Shown here one piece after another: positions 33,991 through 44,410 of a DNA stretch of 64,000 bases. Source of the stretch: Phocoena phocoena (Eukaryota > Chordata > Mammalia > Artiodactyla > Phocoenidae); NCBI RefSeq assembly GCF_963924675.1, contig NC_089222.1, positions 7,942,501-8,006,500 of the forward strand, given 5' to 3'. The position numbers and the translations under genes were made by a program. The first letter of the stretch is position 1; every line of letters begins with the position of its first letter. Under the pieces are notes generated by a model that saw only the letters and a program-made list of their open reading frames with translations, was not told the DNA's origin and did no database searches.

Positions 33991-34640
33991 GTTAAACCAA
34001 CTCAACAATCCTGCAATTTTGGCAGGATTCAATGGGAACATCTCAGCTCAGCTCCATGTAGCACCGCGGCGGGGTGGGGAGTGCTCAAAGGCTAGGTGAT
34101 ACTACCACCCCAGGGCTTGCTTACTCACAGGTCTGGCACGTGGTGCTGGCTTTCAGCTGAGATGTGGCTGGAATACCTAAACGTGGCCTCGTCATGTGAC
34201 TGCTAAACCTGAGAAAGTTCGACGCCTTAGGCAAGCCACTCAGTAAGTATAATTCTGGACTTCAGTACAGACTGGGTCCGCAGGGCAAGCATCCCAAGAG
34301 AACGTTAGGTGGAGACTGTAACGTCTTTCCTAACCTGGCCTCACAAATCACACAGAATGACTACCACTGCGTTCCACCCATTAGAAGTGAGTCACTAAGG
34401 CTGCCTCTGTTTTGATGACAGACATGTCAAAGAATGTGTGGCTAGAATGTGTGTCCTTTGCCGAATCTGCCATCATTGACCTTGCCGTATGATCTTGTCC
34501 TAAGGACACGGTCCTTGGATTTTCTAAGCAACTAGAAGCTGGTCCCTAGATTTTCTAAACTATGAGAGCTCTGAGACCTGTAAAGGTCTTTAAAAAGCAC
34601 TCCGTTCACCTTTCCATCAATCTACCTAGCAAATGGTCAC
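33991..34640. other. Unique-looking DNA
   Basis: No gene or named repeat. Confidence 0.4.
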
Positions 34641-34650
34641 CTAGATCAGG

Positions 34651-34834
34651 CTTATTTTTTTAATTTAAGTATAGTTGATTTATAATATTAGACTGATTTC
34701 AGGTATCCAGCATAGTGATCCAGTATCTTTGCAGATTATACTCCATTACAAGTTATTACAAGATAATGACTATAATTTCCTGTGCTATACAGTATATCCT
34801 GGTCGCCTATCTATTTTATACATAGTAGTTTGTA
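34651..34834 (-). mobile_element. L1 3' end with target duplication
   Basis: Minus-strand, older L1 tail ('aagtatagttgatttataat', 'cctgtgctatacagtatatc'). Flanked by the 10-bp repeat ctagatcagg at 34,641-34,650 and 34,835-34,844. Confidence 0.9.
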
Positions 34835-34844
34835 CTAGATCAGG

Positions 34845-35440
34845 TTTAAATGCTTTACATAGCAACAAGGTAGGTCAGTACTTCTCAAGCTGCCCATTTT
34901 CATTGTGAACTCTGCTAGAGTATTCTTCCTCACCCAAATCTACCTTTACTCAAAAGTTCCAAGTCCTAGCTTCATTTGTAGCTATAGGATTATACAAAAT
35001 AAATCGAATCTCTGCTGTACAAGATAGCCTTTAAATACTGAAAGATAAACTACTACATCTCCCTAAATCTTCTCTTCTTCAAATTTAACATCTCCAACTG
35101 GAGATGTTAGCTGTTTCTTACAGAATAGGTGTTTATAAGATCTTTCCTCAACCTTATTTTTTTAACTGAGTGCAATAATTTAAATTGATCCTAATTCAAT
35201 CTCATGTTTAACAGTCTCAGCTCAATCTTCCGACCTGTTCTGATATTTTCAAATTTTAATTGAATCCCAAGTTTTGTCTTCTCTGAAAATCATATCTTCT
35301 GTCATTTCACTGATTAATATGCTGAAGAAAATCTTAATGTACACTACCAAGTGACAACAGATTCATTCAACTGTCTGCTGGCTATGCTTGGATACAAGGA
35401 TAACGAGAGATGATTTGTTAAATACCTTTTAATATAAAAT
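34845..35440. other. Unique-looking DNA
   Basis: No gene or named repeat. A small inverted repeat, catctccaactggagatg, lies at 35,089-35,106. Confidence 0.4.
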
Positions 35441-35449
35441 ATACTATGG

Positions 35450-35656
35450 GGCCTCCCTGGTGGCACAGCGGTTGAGAGTCCGCCTGCCGACGCAGGGGAC
35501 ACGGGTTCGTGCCCTGGTCCGGGAAGATCCCACATGCCGCGGAACAGCTGGGCCCGTGAGCCATGGCCGCTGAGCCTGCGCGTCCGGAGCCTGTGCTCCA
35601 CAATGGGAGAGGCCACAACAGTGAGAGGCCTGCGTACCGCAAAAAAAAAAAAAAAA
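35450..35656 (+). mobile_element. CHR-2 SINE
   Basis: Complete body and A-tail. Near-perfect 9-bp flanks atactatgg (35,441-35,449) and atacgatgg (35,657-35,665). Confidence 0.95.
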
Positions 35657-35739
35657 ATACGATGGCTTATAATAGTTTCCTGATCGGCCAGCTTACTTAT
35701 TCTGTTTTTTAAAAAGAAAATAAATTTCATGACTTTAAG

Positions 35740-36140
35740 TATTAAATGAATGCCCAATATACACCAGCTGCTGCCCTAGACACGTGGACACAGCAATGAC
35801 AAAATAGACAAGGTTTTGGCCTCCTCTGGGGCAAGACAGATCATAAACAAGTAGTCAAATAAATGAATAAGATCATATCAAAAAGTGATGATTGCCTGGG
35901 GCAGTGGGTAAATGGAACTACTTTAGTGTGGGTGATCAGGGAAGGCCTCTCGGAAGAGATAACATATTTAATGGAGATCCTAATAAAAGAATCAACTCTG
36001 GGAGTATTTGGAGCCAGAGTGATACAATAGAAGAAACAGTGCGTGCAAAGATGTTGTGATCATATTTGAAAAACAAATAAAGGAACAACGTGGTTGTACG
36101 TCACAAGTGAAGCAGGGGTGGTACAAAATAAAGTTGGACA
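35740..36140 (-). mobile_element. Probable ancient L2-associated repeat
   Basis: 'cagctgctgccctagacac', 'gggaaggcctctcggaagag', 'cagtgcgtgcaaagatgttg' follow the order of a widespread old mammalian repeat that I associate with L2. Strongly diverged. Confidence 0.4.
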
Positions 36141-36729
36141 GGGAGGACCCCCAAGGCCATTATAAGATGCTCAAGTTCTGTTCCAAGTGCAATTGGGTCA
36201 CCAGCTGCTGGATTTAGAGAAGTCTCCAAGATTGCGCTGACTTATGACACAAACTGCAAGTTCAGGGCTCCCCAAGACCACCATCAGTCTCAATAATTCT
36301 CTAGAAGGACCCAGCAAGCTCGCTGAAAGTATAACAATACTCAGGTTACAGTTGATTACAGTGAATGGATACATATTACAATCAGCCGAGGGACAACAGG
36401 CCTGGGGAAGAAGCCAGGAGAGTCCCACTCATGGACTTTCCAGTTGTCCTTTTGCCTTAGCACCATGCACAGCACTAAATTCTCTTGGCAATCATGTGTG
36501 ACAACACACATGGGATATTAGCAATGAGGGAAACTCACCTGAGCATTGGTGCCCAGAGGTTTTTATCAGGGTGCTGTCATCTAGACATGGTTGACTGCTT
36601 ACGTGGCTGACCTTTAGTCTCAGGCCCCTCTGAAGGTCAAGCTGATACCATGGTCCTAAGTCCCCACCATAAATCACATTGCTAGACTATGGCAAGAGAC
36701 AAAGAAGAAAGAAATACAAAAAGTTGGGG
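36141..36729. other. Unique-looking DNA
   Basis: Overlapping short ORFs on both strands at 36,198-36,677, without motifs. Confidence 0.4.
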
Positions 36730-37348
36730 CAGATTTTTCAGATTCTTTTCCCTTACGGGTTATTACAAAATACTGAGTAGAGTTCCCTGTGCTATTCAGT
36801 AGGTCCTTGTTGTTTATCTATTTTATATACAGTAGTGTGTGTCTGTTAATCCCAAACTCCTAATTTATCCCTCCCCACCCTTTCCTCTTTGGTGACCATA
36901 AGTTTGTTTTCCATGTCTGTGAGTCTATTTCTGTTTTGTAAATAAGTTCATTTGTAGCTTTTTTTTTTCAGATTCCACATATAAGGGATATCATATAATA
37001 TTTGCCTTTCTCTGTCTGGCTTACTTTACTTAACATGATAATCTCCAGGTCCATCCATGTTGCTGCAAATGACATTATTTCATTCTTTTTTGTGGCTGAG
37101 TAGTATTCCATTGTATAAATATAACACATCCTCTTTATCCATTCATCTGTCAATGGACATTTAGGTTGCTTCCAGGTCTTGACTATTGTAAACAGTGCTG
37201 TTATGAATAGGGAGTGCATGTACCTTTTCAACTTATGGTTTTCTCCAGATATATGCCCAGGAGTGGGATTTCAGGATCATATGGTAGCTCTATTTTTAAT
37301 TTTTCAAAGAACCTCCATAATGTTCTCCATATGACTGCAACCTCATGA
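36730..37348 (-). mobile_element. L1 3' UTR and ORF2 C-terminal fragment
   Basis: Reverse complement of the L1 from the ORF2 end ('ggcttactttacttaacatg', 'tggctgagtagtattccatt') to the 3' UTR ('gttccctgtgctattcag'). The terminal A-tail region is missing on the left. The open piece 36,968-37,231 encodes the ORF2 C-terminus, including [17 protein letters not shown]. Confidence 0.92.
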
Positions 37349-39284
37349 GAGACCCTGAGTCAGAACCACCCAGCTAAGCCACTCCCCATGTAGGATAAGA
37401 AATGTCTACCATTTTAAGCTGCTAACTTTCAGGATAATTTCTTATGCAGCAATAGATAACTAATACATATGTAACAAGCCACTTGAATGGCCAAAAACAG
37501 AAAATCAAGTGTTTTCAGAGGCTCAAAGATGATGCAAAGACGTGTCTCTTTTGTTTTCCAACACACTTCAAGGGTTTATTTTGCACATAGTTTTGCTGTT
37601 GTTGTTGTTTTGTTTTTCACTTTTTGGCTTATGTGTTTCTGACATAAAAGTATTGGTATAATAAAAGGTGGGCACACTGATCATGAAAAACCAGGACTTA
37701 AAAATGTTAGAAGTGTTTCAAAAGCACTAGCCCTAACCTTGTAAATGTAATTTGTTATCTCACCAGCAAAGAGGGCAGAAATGCAGTTCTTGGCTTTAGG
37801 GAGCTCAATAGAATGCACTGTAGACTCTGGAAGTATGGATATAAAACAGGTCACCAACAAACACTGTCTCCTTCCTGCAGGCCTAGCTCTATGCATCTGG
37901 CTGCTGAGTCATTTCATATGCCATAATATTATCCGACTAACATATGGGTACAAAAATTAAGCAAGGCACAGAGTTTATCCTTATGAAAGGCAGATATTAA
38001 AAGTTGAAATTAAAGAACCTAAGGACTGGGGTGGAAACGTGTGAAATAAATTAACACAATTTTCCATAAAAATGTATCTCCTCAGCTAAATTTAATTTAT
38101 ATTAAATTCTAAGCAATTAGTCATAATTCTCAAATTCCTCTATTATTCTCTTCTTGTCCACACTTTCCTTTCAAACCCTCTACCCTGCAGATTCCACATA
38201 CACACGACCACACACTTCCCGACAAACACACTTCTTTCTTCCTTACAAGAACTATAAATTTCCACAACTCAACAAAGGAAGGGTGAAAAATCTAAATCCT
38301 TTGGTCACAGTCAGCATGCTGAAGGAAAAGTAAGCCTAAAGTTAAATTTAAGCAAAAACCTGCATCCCCAAATGCAAAGATGGTAAGTAGACCTTCTTTT
38401 AGCTCCAGTAAAAGAATTTACATCCTTTTGGTTCCTTTTAAACTGTTTTCCACATTTACAGAACTAGGCTGCTTAGTTCTGCACATCCCAGGAGGGTTAG
38501 CTAATCCTGTACCTGCTATTTACACGATGGCATTCCCATCACTGTGCCAGAGCCCTGGGTCACCGGAGGGACCATTCCTGCAGACGCTCCAAAAGTTGCA
38601 GCTGGCACAGCAAATCCTTAAAGCCTCACTCCCAGATAAGGTATTCTGAAGTTGCTACAAAGTACTGATTATTTCTAAGAAAATTACAGCCCACAGTTTC
38701 TTTGTGAAAGCTTCCCTTTGGTACACAAAAAAAGAAATAGAATAAAAACTTTCACCACCAAAGGCTTTCATTCTGACTTATAGGCATCATCCCTAAATTC
38801 AATTCTACCACTAATCGAAAAGGTTTTCAAATATTCATCTCCGTTTCTTAATCTCAGCTTCCATCCAAAACCAAGAATTATTTTAACAAAGTAATCTAAT
38901 TGCTAATTAGTTTCTGTTATTTACATAAAGGTAATATTCAGATTCAACTATTTGCAACATGGGAATTTAAATTTCATATTCTAACCTGTCAGGATCTTTA
39001 TTTTTTTTAATGTTTCATTGTAACAGTTCAAAATCTTAATCTCCTTTTATTCACCAGCTCATTCACTGAAGTTTTTTATTCAAATCCTTTATTCCCAAGT
39101 TACTGTTACTAATCCACAAACAACCGGATAGGATTGAGATGAAATGCAAAAAAAAGAAAGAAAAAAAGAAATTGTATTATGTCAATTCACACATCAACTC
39201 TAAATGTATAAGTGGCATGCATACTTAGCAAGGTGGCTAGGGCTGCATCTAAGAAATGTTTTACTGTTCCATCTTATTTTTTAT
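37349..39284. other. Unique-looking DNA, no gene seen
   Basis: A+T-rich with scattered short ORFs (for example 38,380-38,649), none with a motif. An A-rich patch lies at 39,148-39,170. Confidence 0.45.
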
Positions 39285-39302
39285 ATATATATATATATAT
39301 TT

Positions 39303-39512
39303 GTTTTTGGTTTTTTTTTGCGATACGCGGGCCTCTCACTGTTGTGGTCTCTCCCATTGAGGAGCACAGGCTCCGGACGCGCAGGCTCAGCAGCCATGGC
39401 TCACGGGCCCAGCCACTCCGCGGCATGTGGGATCTTCCCGGACCGGGGCACGAACCTGTGTCCCCTGCATTGGCAGGCGGACTCTCAACCACTCCGCCAC
39501 CAGGGAAGCCCC
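39303..39512 (-). mobile_element. CHR-2 SINE next to a (TA)n tract
   Basis: Minus-strand CHR-2 ('gcgatacgcgggcctctcac' to 'ccaccagggaagcccc'). Its tail side carries T-runs and then about 20 bases of alternating ta (39,281-39,300). Confidence 0.95.
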
Positions 39513-40444
39513 TAATTGTATATTTTAAACATAAAAATACTTGGGTGAAGAGAAAGAGGTGAAGTGTGACTCTTTTTTAGAATCTGCAGATCTTCCTTTG
39601 TCAGAGGAAGGGGTGAGGAGTCATACAGCTTTGAAGATAATTAAATTTTTGATCTTCAATTAGAGTTTCATTTATTAAGAATCTTCAGTCAGTCTTACTT
39701 TTTATGCTTATTTTTAACAAACCATAAGATAGGTCCACATTAAGGTCATTGGTTTCCACCACCACCCCAGACCTTAGACTTTAAATGATTAGATTCATGA
39801 CCCATCCTGCCCACACATATTGATAGAATAAAACTCCTTCATATAGTACTGTTTTCTAACACACGCATGTTTAGGTCTTTCTAAGTGAGGAGAAATGCAG
39901 TTGGGGCAAATGGTCTTTTTAAACTTTTTATGAAATCTTGTTATAATAAAATCTAAAACTGAAGCAATGTTAAAATAGAATAGTACATTGTGATGAAGAA
40001 TCACTGAAGTCTCTGCACTTTCTATTATAAATGTGGTTCTCTTTCAAGATGAGCTTTGTCTTTTTTTTTTCTTTTTCTTTCTTTATTTTAAATCAAAACA
40101 AGTCCAACAAAGGAAGACCTGCAGATTCTAAAACAGAATCACAGAAGACTAAGCCACATTAACAGCAGAGCAGGGTAACTGGGTGAATCCAAAATATAGT
40201 ATTGTTCACATTTCCCATAGTTGATTAAAATAACTCTGTGTGAATGGGGTGGTCGTTCTTAGAGCCACAGGCCATTCATGATGCCACTTGGACATAGTAG
40301 CAGTCAAATCTGTGAAAATCAGCTCTCTCTGCCCTGAGGTCCAGATGCTGGAATGTCCAAACCTACAGAAGCTTCCTGCAGGTTTTAGCAGTGAGAGAGT
40401 CCAGCTCGACCATCAGTAACTGAGGAATGGCCACCGAAACTCCC
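39513..40444. other. Unique-looking DNA
   Basis: T-rich patch at 40,058-40,088. No gene. Confidence 0.4.
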
Positions 40445-40560
40445 TGAGCAGTGCTTAACAAACTGTATTATGTATCACAGTCATCTGAAGGGCTTGAAAC
40501 ATACAGATGGCTGAACTCTACCCTCTGAGTTTCATATTCAGGAAGTCTGGGGTAGGTTTT
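40445..40560 (-). mobile_element. MER5A-like element, left piece
   Basis: 'cagtgcttaacaaactgtat', 'cagtcatctgaagggctt' and 'ccctctgagtttcatattc' match the reverse complement of MER5A. It is cut by a CHR-2 at 40,561. Confidence 0.8.
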
Positions 40561-40777
40561 TTTTTGTTTGTTTTGTTTTGTTTTTTGCGGTACGCGGGCC
40601 CCTCACTGTTGTGGCCTCTCCCGTTGCGGAGTACAGGTTCCGGACGCGCAGGCTCAGCGGCCATGGCCCATGGGCCCAGCTGCTCCACGGCATGTGGGAT
40701 CTTCCCGGACCGGGGCACGAACCCGTGTCCCCTGCATCGGCAGGAGGACTCTCAACCACTGCGCCACCAGGGAAGCC
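40561..40777 (-). mobile_element. CHR-2 SINE inside a MER5A copy
   Basis: Minus-strand CHR-2 with a T/G-rich tail. A perfect 14-bp direct repeat, ctggggtaggtttt, lies at 40,547-40,560 and 40,778-40,791. Confidence 0.97.
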
Positions 40778-40858
40778 CTGGGGTAGGTTTTGAGAACACA
40801 TTTCTAGGTAATACTGATGCTGTTGGTCTGGGGACCACACTTTGAGAACAATAGTCCT
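40778..40858 (-). mobile_element. MER5A-like element, right piece
   Basis: It resumes with 'ggtaatactgatgctgttgg' and ends 'accacactttgagaacaat', the MER5A terminus. Confidence 0.85.
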
Positions 40859-40918
40859 AGAGAAATGGCAGGGGAGTAGCAAGCCCTACACAGGTTTTGA
40901 GGGTGTACAATACAGAGC

Positions 40919-41035
40919 AGGGTTTCTCAGCTTTGATGTCATGATAGAATCACCTGGGGAACTTTTAATAATCCTAATGCTCAGGCCATAACCCAGACCA
41001 CTGAACTCCTAATTAGAGGACGGGCAGCTCCTCCC
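40919..41035 (-). mobile_element. Second MER5A-like fragment
   Basis: 'gtttctcagctttgatgtc', 'gaatcacctggggaactt', 'ccagaccactgaactcct' resemble another hAT-Charlie/MER5 copy, incomplete. Confidence 0.6.
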
Positions 41036-41104
41036 TTGAAAATTTAGAGCTTAATTCTCCACCACTTGTATGTAGTGACTTGCTTTGAATAAATAGAATG
41101 TTGT

Positions 41105-41227
41105 AGGGACTTCCCTGGTGGTCCAGTGGTTGAGACTCCACACCTCCACTGCAAGGGGCACAGGTTCAATCCCTGGTCCGGGAACAAAGATCCTGCATGC
41201 CGCGCGGTGCGGCCAAAAAAAAAAAAA
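41105..41227 (+). mobile_element. CHR-1-like SINE with target duplication
   Basis: 'gggacttccctggtggtcc', 'ggttcaatccctggtccggg', 'gccgcgcggtgcggcc' and an A-tail. Perfect 10-bp flanks agaatgttgt at 41,095-41,104 and 41,228-41,237. Confidence 0.95.
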
Positions 41228-41237
41228 AGAATGTTGT

Positions 41238-42069
41238 GGAAATAATGCCGTGTTAATTCTGTGGTTAAGTCATGAAAAGGGTGGCTTCTACCTGGGTCTC
41301 TTTCTGTCTTGGATTACTCCCTCGGGGGGATGTCAGTAACCACATAATAAGGACACTCAAGCAGCTTTGTGGAAAAGCCCACACGGGGAGAAACTGAGGC
41401 CTCCCACCAACAATCAACTTGCCGGCCTCATGAGTAAGCCACCTCGGAACTGTATCATACAGCCCCAGCCAACATTTAACTACAGGCTCACGAGAGACCA
41501 AGCCAAAACAGCCAAGAAGTTACTCCTGAATTCCGGATCCACAGAAAGAGCGAGATGATAAATACTTATTGCTGTTTTAAACACGTCCAAGGCTGTGACT
41601 GCAGTGTTCAGAAGAACACTGAACACTGGCCTCTTGGGACTAGGGGTCCTTTATATAAGAACCGCCATCCAGAGGCTTAACAACAGAGACCTTGGGGGCA
41701 TTTTAGTGATTCTCAGGGAAGTCATCAACAGCGGCCTTCCTCAGGCTTGAACTGCAGGCACAGCCGAACATTTTAACCAGCAATCACCCCAAAAGTATCA
41801 GTTTCAGACTCACTTTAAACCTGGCTGCAATGTTAAGAACCAAGTGTTCGCTAAGCTAAGGTTTGTACAGAGACCACAGAACACCGAAGTTAGGAATGCC
41901 CTACAAAATCGAACTATATTTTCCAACAATATTGTTACAGCACTTTAAATAATTTACAACAGAACTACAAAAATCATATGCACCAGGACACATCTGTTAA
42001 ACAGAAGCATCACTTCGGGTTAGCACACAGTATAGTGAATTCTAGCTTTCTCCTTTAGTCGCAAGCATC

Positions 42070-42122
<53 letters not shown>

Positions 42123-42867
42123 TGTCCACAAATATGCTGAAAACCAGGAAGCATACCCACAACTTGAGGATTTACCCTTTGCTAAGGGGCTGCCTCCACA
42201 CAGGTGTCACTGCCCGAGTCTCCTGGTCTTTGTGTATCTATCCCTGACCCTCTGTCTACAGCTCAGGTCTAAAATATTTTCTTCTGACCCCGAGTTCCCC
42301 ATGTCGTGCAAGCTGAACTCTGCCTTGACTTCATATGCGGCCGTGTACCCCTCCTTCTTCATGAGCAAATGTGAGCTTCCAAGCACTGGCTGGCCTGGAT
42401 CTCTCTGAAGGCTGCCGGGGTGGAGGGGAGGTTGGAGGGCGGGTTGTACTAAAGAGGCTGGCTTACTGTCCCCGCCCCCCCAGGAAACACTGTTTCCTTC
42501 CAAAGCGAAAGAACTGCATGGGGAGCAGCGGGGAAATGCCTGCGAAGAGTAGCCTTTTCTTGGGGCCCCTCAGGAGGCTGGGTGAGCCTCAGGCCTGGCC
42601 CTGCGTCCCCACACACCCTCCTCTCTCCCTCTAGAAGGCCCTTTGCAAGCTGCGTCTCAGAGGCTCTGTGGCTGATGCTGGGGCAAGGTCATCCCAGGGG
42701 AGGGCACTGGGTCTGGAGTCCACCCTCCCTCTCCACTTCCACCTCTGCTTCTGGTTCCGGTAGGAAGCACCAGCTCAGAAAGTTCTCAGGAAAGGTACCG
42801 CCAGGCATTCAGCCTGGGTGCCGGCTTCCCCACAACTTGGCAGCTCACTAAAAGCACTCTCTCCACC
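41238..42867. other. Unique DNA; CA microsatellite; GC-rich patch
   Basis: (CA)n at 42,074-42,119. From about 42,365 to 42,850 the DNA is clearly more GC-rich and free of named repeats, with candidate splice signals around 42,635-42,759 (see findings). No coding gene is supported. Confidence 0.4.
42074..42119. repeat. (CA)n microsatellite
   Basis: About 23 uninterrupted ca units; likely polymorphic. Confidence 0.97.
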
Positions 42868-42931
42868 CTTCTGCCCATGTTTTTAATGAGATTGTTTGGT
42901 TTTTTTCTACTGAGTTGTGAGTTTCTATATA
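42868..42931 (-). mobile_element. L1 ORF2 fragment, left piece
   Basis: 'ctgcccatgtttttaatgag' and 'ctactgagttgtgagtttc' are L1 ORF2 reversed. The same frame of homology resumes at 44,411 after the mariner. Confidence 0.85.
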
Positions 42932-43090
42932 TTGGGTGGGCCAAGATTCATGTCTTTTATTCCATAAGATGGCTCTAGTAGCACTTAGTTGCCTTTAACT
43001 TCATTCGAAACAATTACATTAGATTGTATGTGACAGCTGTCATATCAAAGTGCATTCAAAAAAAGACTTATCAAAATTCGTGAATTTTGG

Positions 43091-43296
43091 GGCTTCCCTG
43101 GTGGTGCAGTGGTTGAATGTCTGCCTGCCAATGCAGGGGACACGGGTTCGTGCCCCAGTCCGGGAATATCCCACATGCCGCGGAGCGGCTGGGCCCGTAA
43201 ACCATGGCCGCTAAGCCTGCGCGTCTGGAGTCTGTGCTCCGCAATGGGAGAGGCCACAGCAGTGAGAGGCCTGCGTACCGCAAAAAAAAAAAAAAG
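43091..43296 (+). mobile_element. CHR-2 SINE inside the mariner
   Basis: Complete body and A-tail. Flanks are gtgaattttgg (43,080-43,090) and gtgaatttttg (43,297-43,307). It lies in the mariner 5' untranslated part, before the transposase start. Confidence 0.96.
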
Positions 43297-43329
43297 GTGA
43301 ATTTTTGTGTAGCCATTTTAATATTGAAG

Positions 43330-44290
43330 ATGGAAGAAAAAAAGCAAAGTTCTTGGTATATTACGCTTTATTATTTCAAGAAAGGTAAAAATGCAACCAA
43401 AACGCAAAAAAAAATAAGATTTGCGCAGTGTATGGAGAAAGTGCTGTGACTGATCGAACATGTCAAAAGTGGTTTGCAAAGCTTCCTGCTGGAGATTTCT
43501 TGCCGGTTGAAGTTGATAGCAATCAAATCGAAAACAATAATTGAGGACAATCAACGTTATACCATGCGGGAGATAGCCGACATACTCAAAATATCCAAAT
43601 CAAGTGCTGAAAATCATTTGCACCCACTTGGTTATGTGAATCACTTTGATGCTTGTGTTCCACATAAGGTAAGTGAAAAAAACCTTCTTGACTGTATTTC
43701 CGCCTGTGATTCTCTACTGAAAAATAATGAAAACATTCCGTTTTTAAAACAAATTGTGATGAGCGATGAAAAGTGGATACTGTACAATAATGTGGAATGG
43801 AAGAGGTCATGGGGCAAGTGAAATGAACCATCACCAACCACACCAAAGGCCAGTCTTCATCCCAAGAAAGTGGTGCTGTGTATATGGTGGGATTGGAAGG
43901 GAGCCCTCTATGATGAGTTCCTTCCGGAAAACCAAAAAATTAATTCCAACAAGTACTGATCCCAATTAGACCAGCTGAAAGCAGCACTCTATGAAAATTG
44001 TCCAGAATTAGTCAACAGAAAATGCATGATCTTCCATCAGGTTAATGCAAGACCGTATGTTTCTTTGATGACCAGGCAAACACTGTTACAGCTTGGCTGG
44101 GAAGTCCCGATTCATCCGCCATATTCACCAGACATTACACCTTCGGATTTCCATTTATTTCAGTCTTTACAAAATTCTCTTAATGGAAAAAATTTCAATT
44201 CCCTGGAAGACTGTAAAAGGCACCTGGAAGAGTTCTTTGCTCAAAAAGAAAAAAGGTTTTGGAAGATGGAATTATGAAGTTGCCTGAAAA
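43330..44290 (+). pseudogene. mariner transposase pseudogene
   Basis: The family uses a D,D34D catalytic triad to cut and paste at TA. The presumed start is the ATG at 43,330. Recognisable pieces are FKKGKNATKTQKK, REIADILKISKSSAENHL (helix-turn-helix) and SDEKWILYNN with the first catalytic D. Next is HQVNARPY, where the second D (HQDN) is V, encoded at 44,041-44,043. The last is YSPDITPSDFHLF with the third D at 44,146-44,148; spacing is exactly 34. The frame shifts several times (near 43,420, 43,495, 43,820 and 44,270). About 11 residues, including the GRP-type linker between the DNA-binding and catalytic parts, are missing near 43,500. Confidence 0.93.
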
Positions 44291-44410
44291 ATGGCAGAAG
44301 GTAGTGGGACAAAAGTGTGAATATATTGTTCAATAAAGTTCTTGGTGAAAATGAAAAATGTGTCTTTTATTTTTATTTAAAAAAACGAAGGCACTTTTTG
44401 GCTCATCCAA

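Larger units (their letters stand above)
42932..44410 (+). mobile_element. mariner DNA transposon, near full-length, dead
   Basis: The terminal inverted repeats are visible: left ttgggtgggccaa at 42,932, and right end ttggctcatccaa at 44,398-44,410. TA target duplications are at 42,930-42,931 and 44,411-44,412. Without the CHR-2 and its duplication, it measures about 1.26 kb, the usual size for mariner. It sits inside an L1 and hosts a SINE. Confidence 0.95.

Noticed and set aside
42582..42851. 89-codon GC-rich ORF as a gene
   Set aside because: At least two frames are open over the same GC-rich stretch. I kept only the exon-like signal as a low-confidence finding.
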